59,379 bases of DNA from Flavobacteriales bacterium (lineage in GTDB: Bacteria; Bacteroidota; Bacteroidia; Flavobacteriales; Flavobacteriaceae). Every line of letters begins with the position of its first letter. Position 1 is the first letter of the stretch. Shown piece by piece: positions 51,833-59,379 of this stretch. The stretch lies in NCBI GenBank assembly GCA_004213995.1, contig SGZJ01000006.1, positions 1 to 59,379 on the forward strand, written 5' to 3'. The translations under genes were made by a program, and so were the position numbers. The notes under the pieces are model-generated. The model was not told the origin of the DNA and searched no databases. It worked only from the letters and a program-made list of their open reading frames with translations.

Positions 51833-53149
51833 TTAAATCTCCGTATTAATGTCCCATGCCTCCAAGTAGTCTTTAATGCATTTTATAAATTGACTTCCTA
51901 AACCACCATTAACTACCCTATGATCATAAGAGTGTGACAAAAACATTTTATTTCTAATTCCTATAAAATCACCTTCGGATGTTTCAATTACTGATGGCAT
52001 TTTTCTAATTGCTCCTAAAGCCAAAATACCAACTTGAGGTTGATTAATTATTGGTGTACCCATTATGCTTCCAAAAACACCAACGTTTGTTACAGTATAT
52101 GTACCATCTTGAACATCGTCAGGTTTTAATTTACCTGCTCTGGCCCGTTGAGCTAAGTCATTGACTGTTTTAGCCATACCGACTAAACTCAATCTATCAG
52201 CAAACTTTATAACTGGCACAATTAAATTTCCATCTGCTAAAGATGTTGCCATTCCTATATTAATATTCTTTTTCATTAAGATATTATCGTTATCTACAGA
52301 AATATTCATCATAGGATATGTTCTCAGAGCAACAGAAACTGCTTGCATAAAAATAGGCGTTAAAGTAAGTTTCTCCCCTTCTCTTTTTTCAAAATCAGAT
52401 TTAACTTTATTTCTCCAATTCCATAAATTGGTAACGTCTACTTCTATAAAAGACTGAACATGAGCAGATGTATTTAATGAATCTACCATATGCTTAGAAA
52501 CAAGTTTACCCATTCTAGACATTTCGATTGTACTGTCAGTGTCAAGATTTGAGGGTTTTAAATTCGATTGAAAATAAATATTATCATCTGATTTATTTTC
52601 ATTTAGTTGTGGTTTTACAAAACTATTATTTGATTCTAGATATTTTAATATATCATTTTTATTGATTCTATTATTTTTACCAGAACCCTTAATATGCTCT
52701 AAATCTTTTAATTCAATTCCTTCTTTTTTCATTATGCTCTTAACAAGAGGAGAAAAGAACCTTTCAGAGATATTAAAATCAATTTGAGGTTTAGATTCAT
52801 TTAGATTATAGGTAGGAACAGGTTCTGAAACACCTTCATTTTTAGTAGTTTCATCTGAATTAGTAACTATTTCTTTAGAATCACTTATTTCCTCAACAGA
52901 ATCAGAACTGGATACTTCGATAATTGCAATAGTTTGACCAACTTGAACAATATCATCAACCTCAAAACATTTTTCAATCAAAACCCCTTCAAACTCGCAA
53001 GGAACTTCGGTGTCAACCTTATCAGTTGCAATTTCTAAAACAGCTTCATCCATCTCAATCTGATCACCAATTTCTTTTAGCCAGGAAGTGATAGTTGCTT
53101 CCGCAACACTCTCACCCATTTTAGGTAATTTTAATTCAAATTTTGACAT
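51833..53149 (-). CDS. 2-oxo acid dehydrogenase E2 (dihydrolipoamide acyltransferase)
   Basis: A 438-residue E2 core protein. Lipoyl domain at about 2-78 with the lipoyl lysine in IATDKVDTEVP; Ser/Glu-rich linker; peripheral-subunit-binding domain at about 130-168 (SPLVKSIMKKEGIELKDLEH); catalytic domain from about 200. The catalytic HxxxDG motif reads HRVVNG (His410, Asn414), so the Asp is Asn. NQPQVGILALGAI and GTYTVTNVGVFGSIMG are intact. The matching E1 and E3 genes are not nearby, so pyruvate, 2-oxoglutarate or branched-chain specificity cannot be settled; the sequence looks most like the branched-chain/pyruvate type. First gene of the minus-strand unit running to cinA. Confidence 0.92.
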   Translation of the reverse strand: MSKFELKLPKMGESVAEATITSWLKEIGDQIEMDEAVLEIATDKVDTEVPCEFEGVLIEKCFEVDDIVQVGQTIAIIEVSSSDSVEEISDSKEIVTNSDETTKNEGVSEPVPTYNLNESKPQIDFNISERFFSPLVKSIMKKEGIELKDLEHIKGSGKNNRINKNDILKYLESNNSFVKPQLNENKSDDNIYFQSNLKPSNLDTDSTIEMSRMGKLVSKHMVDSLNTSAHVQSFIEVDVTNLWNWRNKVKSDFEKREGEKLTLTPIFMQAVSVALRTYPMMNISVDNDNILMKKNINIGMATSLADGNLIVPVIKFADRLSLVGMAKTVNDLAQRARAGKLKPDDVQDGTYTVTNVGVFGSIMGTPIINQPQVGILALGAIRKMPSVIETSEGDFIGIRNKMFLSHSYDHRVVNGGLGSQFIKCIKDYLEAWDINTEI

Positions 53150-53172
53150 TAAATATCAGGTTTTGTAAAATG

Positions 53173-53180
53173 CAAAATTA
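53173..53180 (-). promoter_or_regulatory. Putative -7 promoter box of E2 gene
   Basis: TAATTTTG on the minus strand, ending 23 bases before the E2 start codon; exact TAnnTTTG match, no -33 element recognised. Confidence 0.38.
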
Positions 53181-53228
53181 AGTAAAATTCGTTTAAAAAG
53201 CGGATGAAGACAACAATTTTATTTTACC

Positions 53229-54347
53229 CTAAAAATGTACTATTTGACCTTTTTTATACTTGAAGTCACTTCCAATATAAAAGGTTGTATTGGGGACAAG
53301 AATTCTAAAGTTATTAGTTTTTGATAAATGTTCATAATGATAAATAATTTCAGAAAGTAAAATAGTATTAAGATCAAATACTAGTAATGAATTTTTTATT
53401 TTTTTATTTGATAAATAATTTAAATCAATTATTCTTGATTTAAAATCAAATTTGTCTACTAAAGAGTTTGTTATTAAAAATTTGTTTTCATAATTAAATT
53501 CAGAATCTTGTGAATTAAATATATTTAAAATCGTTATTGACAACTTTTTAATTAAAATTAAAACTTTTATCAAAAGCCACACAACTAACTTAGATGATAA
53601 AAATTTATTAAAATGTTTCTTGTAAAAAATATACATAGCATTATAAAACCTACTAACATAGGTGAAATTTTTATCAGTACTCTCACCCTTAAAATGAATT
53701 ATTTTAACATCGCCTAAATAATAATTAAAATATCCGTTTTTTAAAGCCTTGTAAGAAAGATCAATATCTTCTCCATACATAAAATATTCCTCGTCAAAAC
53801 CATTTAATTTATCATAAATACATTTTTCAGTAAACATAAAAGCTCCAGCTATCACATCAACATATCCTCTATCATCATTATTTAGACTTGAATAATAAAA
53901 CTTAGATATGCCAATTATTTTCATAAATGAACTTAATAAACCAGGGACAGTTCTTTTACTTTCTCTTAAGAAAACACCTGTTCCATCAATCATGTGACAT
54001 CCAACAAAACCAACTTTTATACCAGATTCATAAAATTCTAAAATTTTAAAAAAAGTATCCTCGTTCAATACAATATCAGGATTTAAAACACATATATATT
54101 TACCACTAGCTTTACTTGCTCCAATATTATTTGCTTTTGAAAACCCCATATTGGTTTGATTTTCCACTAATAATACTGATGGATATTTATTTTTAATTAT
54201 GTTACACGAATCGTCACTTGAAGAATTATCAACAACAATAATTTCAGATTTAATATCAGCTTTTAATAAAGATTTCTGGACACTGTAAAGACAAAGTTCA
54301 AGAAATGAACTTGAATTGTAGTTTACAATAATTACTGATAAAACCAA
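53229..54347 (-). CDS. Glycosyltransferase family 2 protein
   Basis: A 372-residue GT-A fold transferase: SVIIVNYNSSSFLELCLYSV (about 4-23), IIVVDNSSSDDS (about 38-49), the DxD-type metal site in YICVLNPDIVL (about 88-98), and GFDEEYFMYGEDIDLSYKAL (about 183-202). The rhamnosyltransferase-like pattern fits cell-surface polysaccharide or glycoprotein synthesis. After about residue 240 there is a hydrophobic stretch (VVWLLIKVLILIKKLSITIL, about 255-275) that may tether it to the membrane, and a C-terminal tail of about 90 residues with no recognised domain. It is five bases downstream of recR. Confidence 0.9.
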   Translation of the reverse strand: MVLSVIIVNYNSSSFLELCLYSVQKSLLKADIKSEIIVVDNSSSDDSCNIIKNKYPSVLLVENQTNMGFSKANNIGASKASGKYICVLNPDIVLNEDTFFKILEFYESGIKVGFVGCHMIDGTGVFLRESKRTVPGLLSSFMKIIGISKFYYSSLNNDDRGYVDVIAGAFMFTEKCIYDKLNGFDEEYFMYGEDIDLSYKALKNGYFNYYLGDVKIIHFKGESTDKNFTYVSRFYNAMYIFYKKHFNKFLSSKLVVWLLIKVLILIKKLSITILNIFNSQDSEFNYENKFLITNSLVDKFDFKSRIIDLNYLSNKKIKNSLLVFDLNTILLSEIIYHYEHLSKTNNFRILVPNTTFYIGSDFKYKKGQIVHF

Positions 54348-54352
54348 TTTGT

Positions 54353-54970
54353 CTAAATTTTAATTGAACTTTCAAATGGAATTCTATTTATTATACTTCT
54401 ACCAAGAGTAATTTCATCGGTATATTCTAAATCATCACCAACTGAAACTCCTCTTGCAATGGTAGATGTTACAACATCAAATTTATTTATAAGCTTGTAA
54501 ATGTAAAAATTAGTAGTATCTCCTTCCATTGTAGAACTAAGAGCAAAAATAAGTTCCTTTACAACACCAGATTTTACCTTGTCTATTAAAGAGATAATAT
54601 TTAAGTCATCAGGACCAATTCCATCCATTGGTGATATCTTACCTCCTAAAACATGATATAAACCTTTAAATGAACTTGTGCTTTCTATCGCCATAACATC
54701 TCTTATATCTTCAACAACACATATAATTGAGTTATCTCTTTTAGGGTTTGCACATATTTCACAAGTATCAAAATCAGAAATATTATGACAGTTATTACAA
54801 AATTTAATGTTATTTCTCATCAACACTAACGCATTGGCTAGGTCTTCTGTCTGATTCTTTTGTTGTCTTAACATATGTAGAGCTAATCTAAGAGCAGTTC
54901 TTTTACCTATTCCAGGTAACTGTGAGATTTCATTAACAGCATTTTGAATTAATTTTGAAGAGAATTCCAT
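54353..54970 (-). CDS. recR: Recombination protein RecR
   Basis: Acts with RecF and RecO in RecA loading at gaps. Helix-hairpin-helix at about 10-30 ([20 protein letters not shown]), zinc finger [16 protein letters not shown] (about 58-73), Toprim domain [16 protein letters not shown] (about 82-97) and the C-terminal [21 protein letters not shown] (about 172-192). 205 residues, complete. A TAnnTTTG box ends only four bases before its ATG, so the transcript may be leaderless. The glycosyltransferase gene follows after five bases. Confidence 0.97.
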   Translation of the reverse strand: MEFSSKLIQNAVNEISQLPGIGKRTALRLALHMLRQQKNQTEDLANALVLMRNNIKFCNNCHNISDFDTCEICANPKRDNSIICVVEDIRDVMAIESTSSFKGLYHVLGGKISPMDGIGPDDLNIISLIDKVKSGVVKELIFALSSTMEGDTTNFYIYKLINKFDVVTSTIARGVSVGDDLEYTDEITLGRSIINRIPFESSIKI

Positions 54971-54974
54971 AAAA

Positions 54975-54982
54975 CAAACTTA
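54975..54982 (-). promoter_or_regulatory. Putative -7 box of recR, very close to the start codon
   Basis: TAAGTTTG on the minus strand, ending four bases before the recR ATG. If real, transcription would begin at or within a base or two of the start codon, giving a leaderless mRNA. Confidence 0.38.
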
Positions 54983-55071
54983 CAAATTAAATGATTGTAT
55001 TTATAAATGTTATCTAAATTATATTTTATATTATATAAGTTATAAATATGTATTTTAATATATTTACATAT

Positions 55072-56637
55072 ATGAGTTCAGGACATATATTAATAGTTAT
55101 TTCATTGTACTTTGGTGTATTGTTATTAGTCTCTAAACTAACTTCCAAAAATGATAATAATTTAGATTTTTTTAAGGCTGGAAAAAAAGCTCCTTGGTAT
55201 CTAGTAGCTTTTGGAATGGTCGGTGCTTCCCTTTCTGGAGTTACTTTTATTTCAGTTCCTGGATGGATTGAAAGTTCACAATTTAGCTATCTACAAGTAG
55301 TTTTAGGGTACTTTGCTGGCTACTTGGTTGTAAGTAATGTCTTATTACCAGTCTACTACAAATTAAACGTTACATCAATATATGAATATTTGAATACTAG
55401 GTTTGGCTACACTGCTCATAAAACTGGCGCTGTATACTTCTTTATTTCAAGACTTTTAGGTGCTTCATTTAGGTTGTTTTTAGTGGCTATAGTATTGCAA
55501 CAATTTGTTTTTGAAAGATGGGGTGTTCCATATTTTGTCACTGTTATTATTTCTGTACTACTGATTTGGATTTACACAAACAAAGGAGGGATAAAAACAA
55601 TAATTTGGACCGACAGTTTACAAACTTTATTTATGCTTTTAGCAGTAGGTATTTCTATTTATGAAATATTAAACAGCTTAAATTGGACATTTTTTGATTA
55701 TATAAACTCCGAAGATTTTGCTAAGTATAACAAAGTTTTTTATTTAGATAATATTTATAGTAAAGAATATTTTTTCAAGTCTTTTATTGGTGGGGCTTTT
55801 GTAACTATTTGTATGACTGGTTTGGACCAGGATATGATGCAAAAAAACTTAGCATGTAAATCATTAAAAGATGCCCAAAAAAATATGTTATGGTTTAGCG
55901 TTGTTCTAGTAATAGTAACTACTCTGTTTATGGTTTTAGGAAGTTTATTATTTGTTTACAAAGCAAAAAATGGTATTGAAATACCAATGCTAGACGGACA
56001 AGTAAAAACAGATTTATTATTTCCAGAAATTGCACTTAATGGAGATCTTGGAATTGTATTATCTCTAACTTTTATATTAGGTTTAATCGCTGCAGCATAC
56101 AGTAGTGCAGATAGTGCACTAACTTCTTTAACAACTTCTTATTGTATAGACTTTATCGACTTTGAAAAAAAGACAGAAGAAGAGCAAGTAATTTTAAGAA
56201 AGAAAATTCACATTTGGATGAGTTTAATTCTAATAATAATCATTATAGCCTTCAAATATCTTTTGAGCTCTAATGTTATTGATAGCTTATTAAGGGTTGC
56301 TAGCTATACATATGGACCTCTTCTTGGATTATTTTCTTTTGGTTTATTTACAAGATTAAATATTAATGAAAGAAAATTAATTCCAGTAGTTATTTTAGCT
56401 CCGCTATTAACTCTTTTAATCAATTATTCACCTACTTTTTATTCAATATTTAGTTTAAATTTTGAAAACTGTTTAGATATCTCATTTTTTGATTGTTCAA
56501 TAAATAATTGGGAGGAAGCAAGCAGTTATGCTAAAACTAATTTTTATCAATTTGGATATGAATTATTAGCGATAAACGGATTGATAACTTTCATAGGATT
56601 ATATATAATCAGGGACTCAGTTGAATCAGAATCTTGA
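55072..56637 (+). CDS. Sodium:solute symporter family protein
   Basis: A 521-residue polytopic transporter of the SSS family (about 13 membrane segments) that couples solute uptake to the sodium gradient. ATG 55072 (MSSGHILIV) is preferred over the ATG at 55048, which adds eight residues before the first helix. Family elements are [24 protein letters not shown]-like helix 2 region (about 35-60), [20 protein letters not shown] (about 338-358) with the Na-site serines, and [10 protein letters not shown]. The substrate (sugar, amino acid, sialic acid or other) cannot be predicted. Divergent from recR; no operon partner. Confidence 0.93.
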   Translation: MSSGHILIVISLYFGVLLLVSKLTSKNDNNLDFFKAGKKAPWYLVAFGMVGASLSGVTFISVPGWIESSQFSYLQVVLGYFAGYLVVSNVLLPVYYKLNVTSIYEYLNTRFGYTAHKTGAVYFFISRLLGASFRLFLVAIVLQQFVFERWGVPYFVTVIISVLLIWIYTNKGGIKTIIWTDSLQTLFMLLAVGISIYEILNSLNWTFFDYINSEDFAKYNKVFYLDNIYSKEYFFKSFIGGAFVTICMTGLDQDMMQKNLACKSLKDAQKNMLWFSVVLVIVTTLFMVLGSLLFVYKAKNGIEIPMLDGQVKTDLLFPEIALNGDLGIVLSLTFILGLIAAAYSSADSALTSLTTSYCIDFIDFEKKTEEEQVILRKKIHIWMSLILIIIIIAFKYLLSSNVIDSLLRVASYTYGPLLGLFSFGLFTRLNINERKLIPVVILAPLLTLLINYSPTFYSIFSLNFENCLDISFFDCSINNWEEASSYAKTNFYQFGYELLAINGLITFIGLYIIRDSVESES

Positions 56638-56697
56638 CAAATTAAAATTTATATAATAAATTCACCTTTTAGGTAATGTATCTAATTATGTTATAAA

Positions 56698-56739
56698 TGT
56701 CAGTTTGTCAGTATGTGTGCTTTGGCATTCTTATTGAAT
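56698..56739 (+). promoter_or_regulatory. Sigma54-like promoter with upstream direct repeat, htpG
   Basis: TTTGGCAT then five bases then TTGAA (56721-56738) fits the -24/-12 spacing TGGCA(C)-N5-TTG(C)A of RpoN promoters, with A in place of C in the -12 GC. Just upstream, 56698-56712 contains the direct repeat TGTCAGT-T-TGTCAGT, a candidate activator site. Predicted start is about 56748-56750, some 20 bases before the ATG of htpG. Confidence 0.5.
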
Positions 56740-56768
56740 ACTATTAAGTAAATTTAAAATAATTTACA

Positions 56769-58658
56769 ATGAAAAAAGGTAATATTAATGTTTCTGTAGA
56801 GAATATATTTCCATTAATTAAGAAATTTCTATACAGTGATCACGAAATATTTTTAAGAGAATTAATTAGTAATGCTACGGATGCCACATTAAAATTAAAG
56901 CATCTTTCGAGCATTGGTAAAGAAAAAATTAAATATGGAGACCCAATTATTGAGGTGAAAGTTGATAAAAAAGGAAAAAAACTTCACATCATTGATCAAG
57001 GCTTGGGAATGTCAGCTGATGAAATTGAAAAATACATAAATCAAGTTGCTTTTTCTGGTGCAGAAGAGTTTTTAGAAAAATACAAAGATTCTGCCAAAGA
57101 TTCAGGAATTATAGGACATTTTGGATTAGGATTTTATTCTGCATTTATGGTTTCTAGTAAAGTTGAAATAATTTCAAAATCATATAGAGGTGATGATGCT
57201 GCACATTGGTCATGCGATGGATCACCAAATTTTACTTTAAAAAAATCAAGTAAGAAAGATAGAGGTACTGAAATAATTCTACATATTGATAAAGACTCAA
57301 AAGAGTTTTTAGAAGATTCTAAAATAACTGAACTACTTACAAAGTATAATAAGTTTATGCCAGTTCCTATAAAATTCGGAACAAAAGAAGAAGAATTACC
57401 ATTACCAGAAGGGGCTGAAAAAGATGCAGTAGCTGAAAAAGTAACGGTTGATAATATTATTAATAACCCTAAACCTGCTTGGACAAAACAACCAAAAGAC
57501 TTAGAAGATGAAGATTACAAAAGTTTTTACAAAGAATTGTATCCTATGCAATTTGAAGAACCTTTATTTAATATTCATTTGAATGTAGACTATCCTTTTA
57601 ACTTAACTGGTATTCTTTATTTTCCAAAAATAAATAATGACTTAAATATACAAAAAGACAGAATTCAACTTTACCAAAATCAAGTATTTGTGACTGATAA
57701 CGTTGAAGGAATTGTTCCTGAGTTTTTAACTATGTTAAGAGGTGTAATAGATTCTCCTGACATCCCTCTAAACGTTTCAAGATCCTATTTACAGGCTGAT
57801 GGAGCTGTTAAAAAAATATCTTCTTATATAAGTCGAAAAGTAGCAGACAAACTAAATTCGTTATTCAAAAACAGTAGAGAAGATTTTGAAAAGAAATGGA
57901 ATGATATTAAAATAGTGATTGAATATGGTATGTTGAGTGATGAGAAGTTTTTTGATAAAGCTGACAAGTTTGCCTTATATCCTTCAGTTGATGATCAATA
58001 TTTTACTTTGACAGAACTAACTGATAAAATAAAGGGTAATCAAACAGACAAAGATGACAAATTAGTTGTTTTATATGCTTCTAATAAAGTTGATCAGCAT
58101 AGTTATATCGAAACAGCTAAGAAAAAAGGCTATGAAGTTTTACTTTTAGATTCTCCAATTATTGGGCATCTAATTCAAAAACTAGAAGGTTCTAAAGAAA
58201 AGATTTCGTTTGTAAGAGTTGATTCTGACCATATCGATAATCTTATCAAAAAAGATGACACTAAAATTTCCAAATTATCTGATGATGAGAAAAAGAAATT
58301 AGAAGATATTTTAAAAGAAGAAATTCCTTCCGACAAATTTACGGTTCAACTTGAAAGTATGGACAGTGAAGCTGATCCTTTTATTATTACTCAACCGGAG
58401 TTTATGAGAAGAATGAAAGAGATGCAACAAACTGGTGGCGGTGGTGGAATGTTTGGTATGGGTAATATGCCTGAAATTTTTAATCTTACTGTTAATACAA
58501 ACTCAGAGTTAGTTGGGCAGATTCTTGGAACTAAGACCAAGAAGAAACAATCTAGACTAATAAGTCAAAGTTTAGATTTGGCAAAATTATCTCATGGACT
58601 CTTGAAAGGTGAAGAGTTAACTAACTTTATCAAAAGAAGTTATGATATAATTAAATAA
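56769..58658 (+). CDS. htpG: Molecular chaperone HtpG (Hsp90 family)
   Basis: ATP-dependent chaperone for late folding of client proteins. GHKL ATPase motifs: FLRELISNATDATLKLK (about 28-44), IIDQGLGMSADEI (about 74-86), GHFGLGFYSAFMVSSKVEI (about 114-132). The middle domain begins about 225 (YKSFYKELYPMQFEEPLFNI) and the C-terminal dimerisation domain spans about 520-629, with a Gly-rich stretch near 557. 629 residues, complete. Single-gene unit with a sigma54-like promoter and its own terminator. Confidence 0.98.
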   Translation: MKKGNINVSVENIFPLIKKFLYSDHEIFLRELISNATDATLKLKHLSSIGKEKIKYGDPIIEVKVDKKGKKLHIIDQGLGMSADEIEKYINQVAFSGAEEFLEKYKDSAKDSGIIGHFGLGFYSAFMVSSKVEIISKSYRGDDAAHWSCDGSPNFTLKKSSKKDRGTEIILHIDKDSKEFLEDSKITELLTKYNKFMPVPIKFGTKEEELPLPEGAEKDAVAEKVTVDNIINNPKPAWTKQPKDLEDEDYKSFYKELYPMQFEEPLFNIHLNVDYPFNLTGILYFPKINNDLNIQKDRIQLYQNQVFVTDNVEGIVPEFLTMLRGVIDSPDIPLNVSRSYLQADGAVKKISSYISRKVADKLNSLFKNSREDFEKKWNDIKIVIEYGMLSDEKFFDKADKFALYPSVDDQYFTLTELTDKIKGNQTDKDDKLVVLYASNKVDQHSYIETAKKKGYEVLLLDSPIIGHLIQKLEGSKEKISFVRVDSDHIDNLIKKDDTKISKLSDDEKKKLEDILKEEIPSDKFTVQLESMDSEADPFIITQPEFMRRMKEMQQTGGGGGMFGMGNMPEIFNLTVNTNSELVGQILGTKTKKKQSRLISQSLDLAKLSHGLLKGEELTNFIKRSYDIIK

Positions 58659-58673
58659 GATTAAAATTTTATT

Positions 58674-58711
58674 AAAAAAAACCGTTATCAACTTGATAAC
58701 GGTTTTTTTTT
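58674..58711. terminator. Intrinsic terminator after htpG
   Basis: Arms ACCGTTATCA and TGATAACGGT (58681-58690 and 58694-58703) with a three-base loop, preceded by seven A and followed by a T run. Strong Rho-independent terminator ending the htpG transcript. Confidence 0.92.
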
Positions 58712-58801
58712 ATATAAAAATTAACTATTAATAGTGATTTATTATTTTATATTTACCCTTAAAATAATTTCACCTATTGGTTTAATTAAAAACTTGACTG
58801 A

Positions 58802-59379
58802 ATGAAAGGATATAATAAGATAAAAATCACTTTATTATTTATACTATTTATATTTTCAATTAATTCATTTTCTCAATTTAGCAAAACACACTACATACCA
58901 CCCATCGGTACGCAAGGTCAAGGATCTGGGACTCCTCAGATTCAATACATGTATATTTCTACTCCCAATGAAAATCCAATAGATGTAATAATTACTCCTA
59001 TAGGAGGAGATCCAATTACTGTCTCTATATCAAATTCTAGCCCTTACGAATATTTTATTGGTAATGGCAATCAAACAAATTTTATTGCTTTGTCTGAAGA
59101 TTCTGGTCAAACATTTAATAATAAGGGATTCATAGTTGAAGGTGAGGATTTAGTATATGTTTCTGCAAGATTATTCACTAGTGATGCTTATTATCAAGCA
59201 GCAGGACTAGTTAGCAAAGGATTAGCTGCTCTAGGTAAAACTTTTAGAGTAGGAACTTTTGAGAATCTTGGTGATGACATGAGTAATAGTTTTTTGAATT
59301 TTGTAACGGTGTTAGCTACTGAAGATAATACTACTGTAAATTTCTCTGACTTTGGAAATGGTGTAACCATTGTGAATAA
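58802..59379 (+). CDS. Large secreted surface protein, IgGFc-binding-like N-terminus (3' truncated)
   Basis: An open frame from ATG 58802 that runs off the right edge without a stop (192 whole codons seen). Signal peptide of about 24 residues ending FSINSFSQ. Then FSKTHYIPPIGTQGQGSG, MYISTPNENPIDVIITPIGG, YVSARLFTSDAYYQAAGLVS and GKTFRVGTFENL. This is the usual opening of large Bacteroidota proteins with an IgGFc-binding-like domain, PKD repeats and a gliding-motility/T9SS C-terminal tail. Only the N-terminus is visible, so the repeats and sorting domain are expectation, not observation. Probably a T9SS-exported adhesin or surface protein. Confidence 0.8.
   Translation, partial: MKGYNKIKITLLFILFIFSINSFSQFSKTHYIPPIGTQGQGSGTPQIQYMYISTPNENPIDVIITPIGGDPITVSISNSSPYEYFIGNGNQTNFIALSEDSGQTFNNKGFIVEGEDLVYVSARLFTSDAYYQAAGLVSKGLAALGKTFRVGTFENLGDDMSNSFLNFVTVLATEDNTTVNFSDFGNGVTIVN

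Noticed and set aside
58724-58735. ACTATTAATAGT palindrome after htpG
   Set aside because: Short and AT-only apart from two pairs; no link to a start or promoter.
1-59379. tRNA/rRNA genes, CRISPR arrays, insertion sequences, prophage, toxin-antitoxin or defence islands
   Set aside because: None seen: gaps are short (all under about 150 bases), no repeat-spacer pattern, no transposase or integrase, and gene content is uniformly core flavobacterial.

Overview
The window is a very AT-rich, densely packed stretch of a Bacteroidota chromosome, almost certainly a marine Flavobacteriaceae with a compact genome. Evidence: the proteins closely follow Flavobacteriia family variants (long signal peptidase I, GldI, type IX secretion (T9SS) sorting domain, the Bacteroidota-specific DUF4295 ribosomal protein, BshC, OstA-like protein). 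Ribosome-binding sites of Shine-Dalgarno type are absent, and the promoter-like boxes fit the Bacteroidota TAnnTTTG type. No tRNA, rRNA, insertion sequence, prophage, CRISPR or obvious horizontal island was seen, and no gap between genes exceeds 300 bases.

Layout. 1-2023 (+): 5'-truncated lepB and a WbqC-like gene. 2039-8005 (-): phosphatase-family hydrolase, two tandem rhomboid proteases, mutL, a small membrane protein, ribH and a membrane-anchored TPR protein. 8128-10711 (+): recF, a lipocalin-like lipoprotein, a DciA/DUF721 protein, a CIA30 protein and a cold-shock protein, closed by a two-way terminator shared with ndk (-). 11287-13972 (+): nrnA, gldI and a cyclophilin-FKBP lipoprotein, facing pepD (-). 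15565-24494 (+): DUF3810 protease-like membrane protein, two secreted amidohydrolase-family proteins, a TrmH-type methyltransferase, the (p)ppGpp enzyme and a Fur-type repressor. 24501-32620 (+): purA, OstA-like protein, class III aminotransferase, TPR protein, two DUF368 transporters and aroE.

32617-44814 (-): mazG, a T9SS-exported subtilase, mnmA, yidC, pyrG, a LysM/periplasmic-binding-like protein, guaA and bshC. 44924-47440 (+): secreted M14 carboxypeptidase. 47454-54970 (-): ftsY, three small ribosomal protein genes, cinA, an FAH-family hydrolase, an exonuclease, a 2-oxoacid dehydrogenase E2, a glycosyltransferase and recR. 55072-59379 (+): sodium:solute symporter, htpG, and the 5' end of a large secreted protein that runs off the window.

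Functionally this is mostly core biology: nucleotide synthesis (purA, guaA, pyrG, ndk), replication and repair (recF, dciA, mutL, recR), envelope biogenesis (lepB, yidC, ftsY, OstA, DUF368 lipid-carrier recycling) and secreted peptide turnover (subtilase, M14, PepD, amidohydrolases). I found no convincing new multi-gene system. The observations most worth following are: an aminotransferase gene with no ATG/GTG/TTG start (apparent ATT start); a sigma54-like promoter with a repeat upstream of htpG; substitutions in conserved catalytic motifs of MutL and the E2 enzyme; tandem amidohydrolase modules of which only one keeps its metal ligands; and TAnnTTTG boxes at a strikingly regular distance from start codons.
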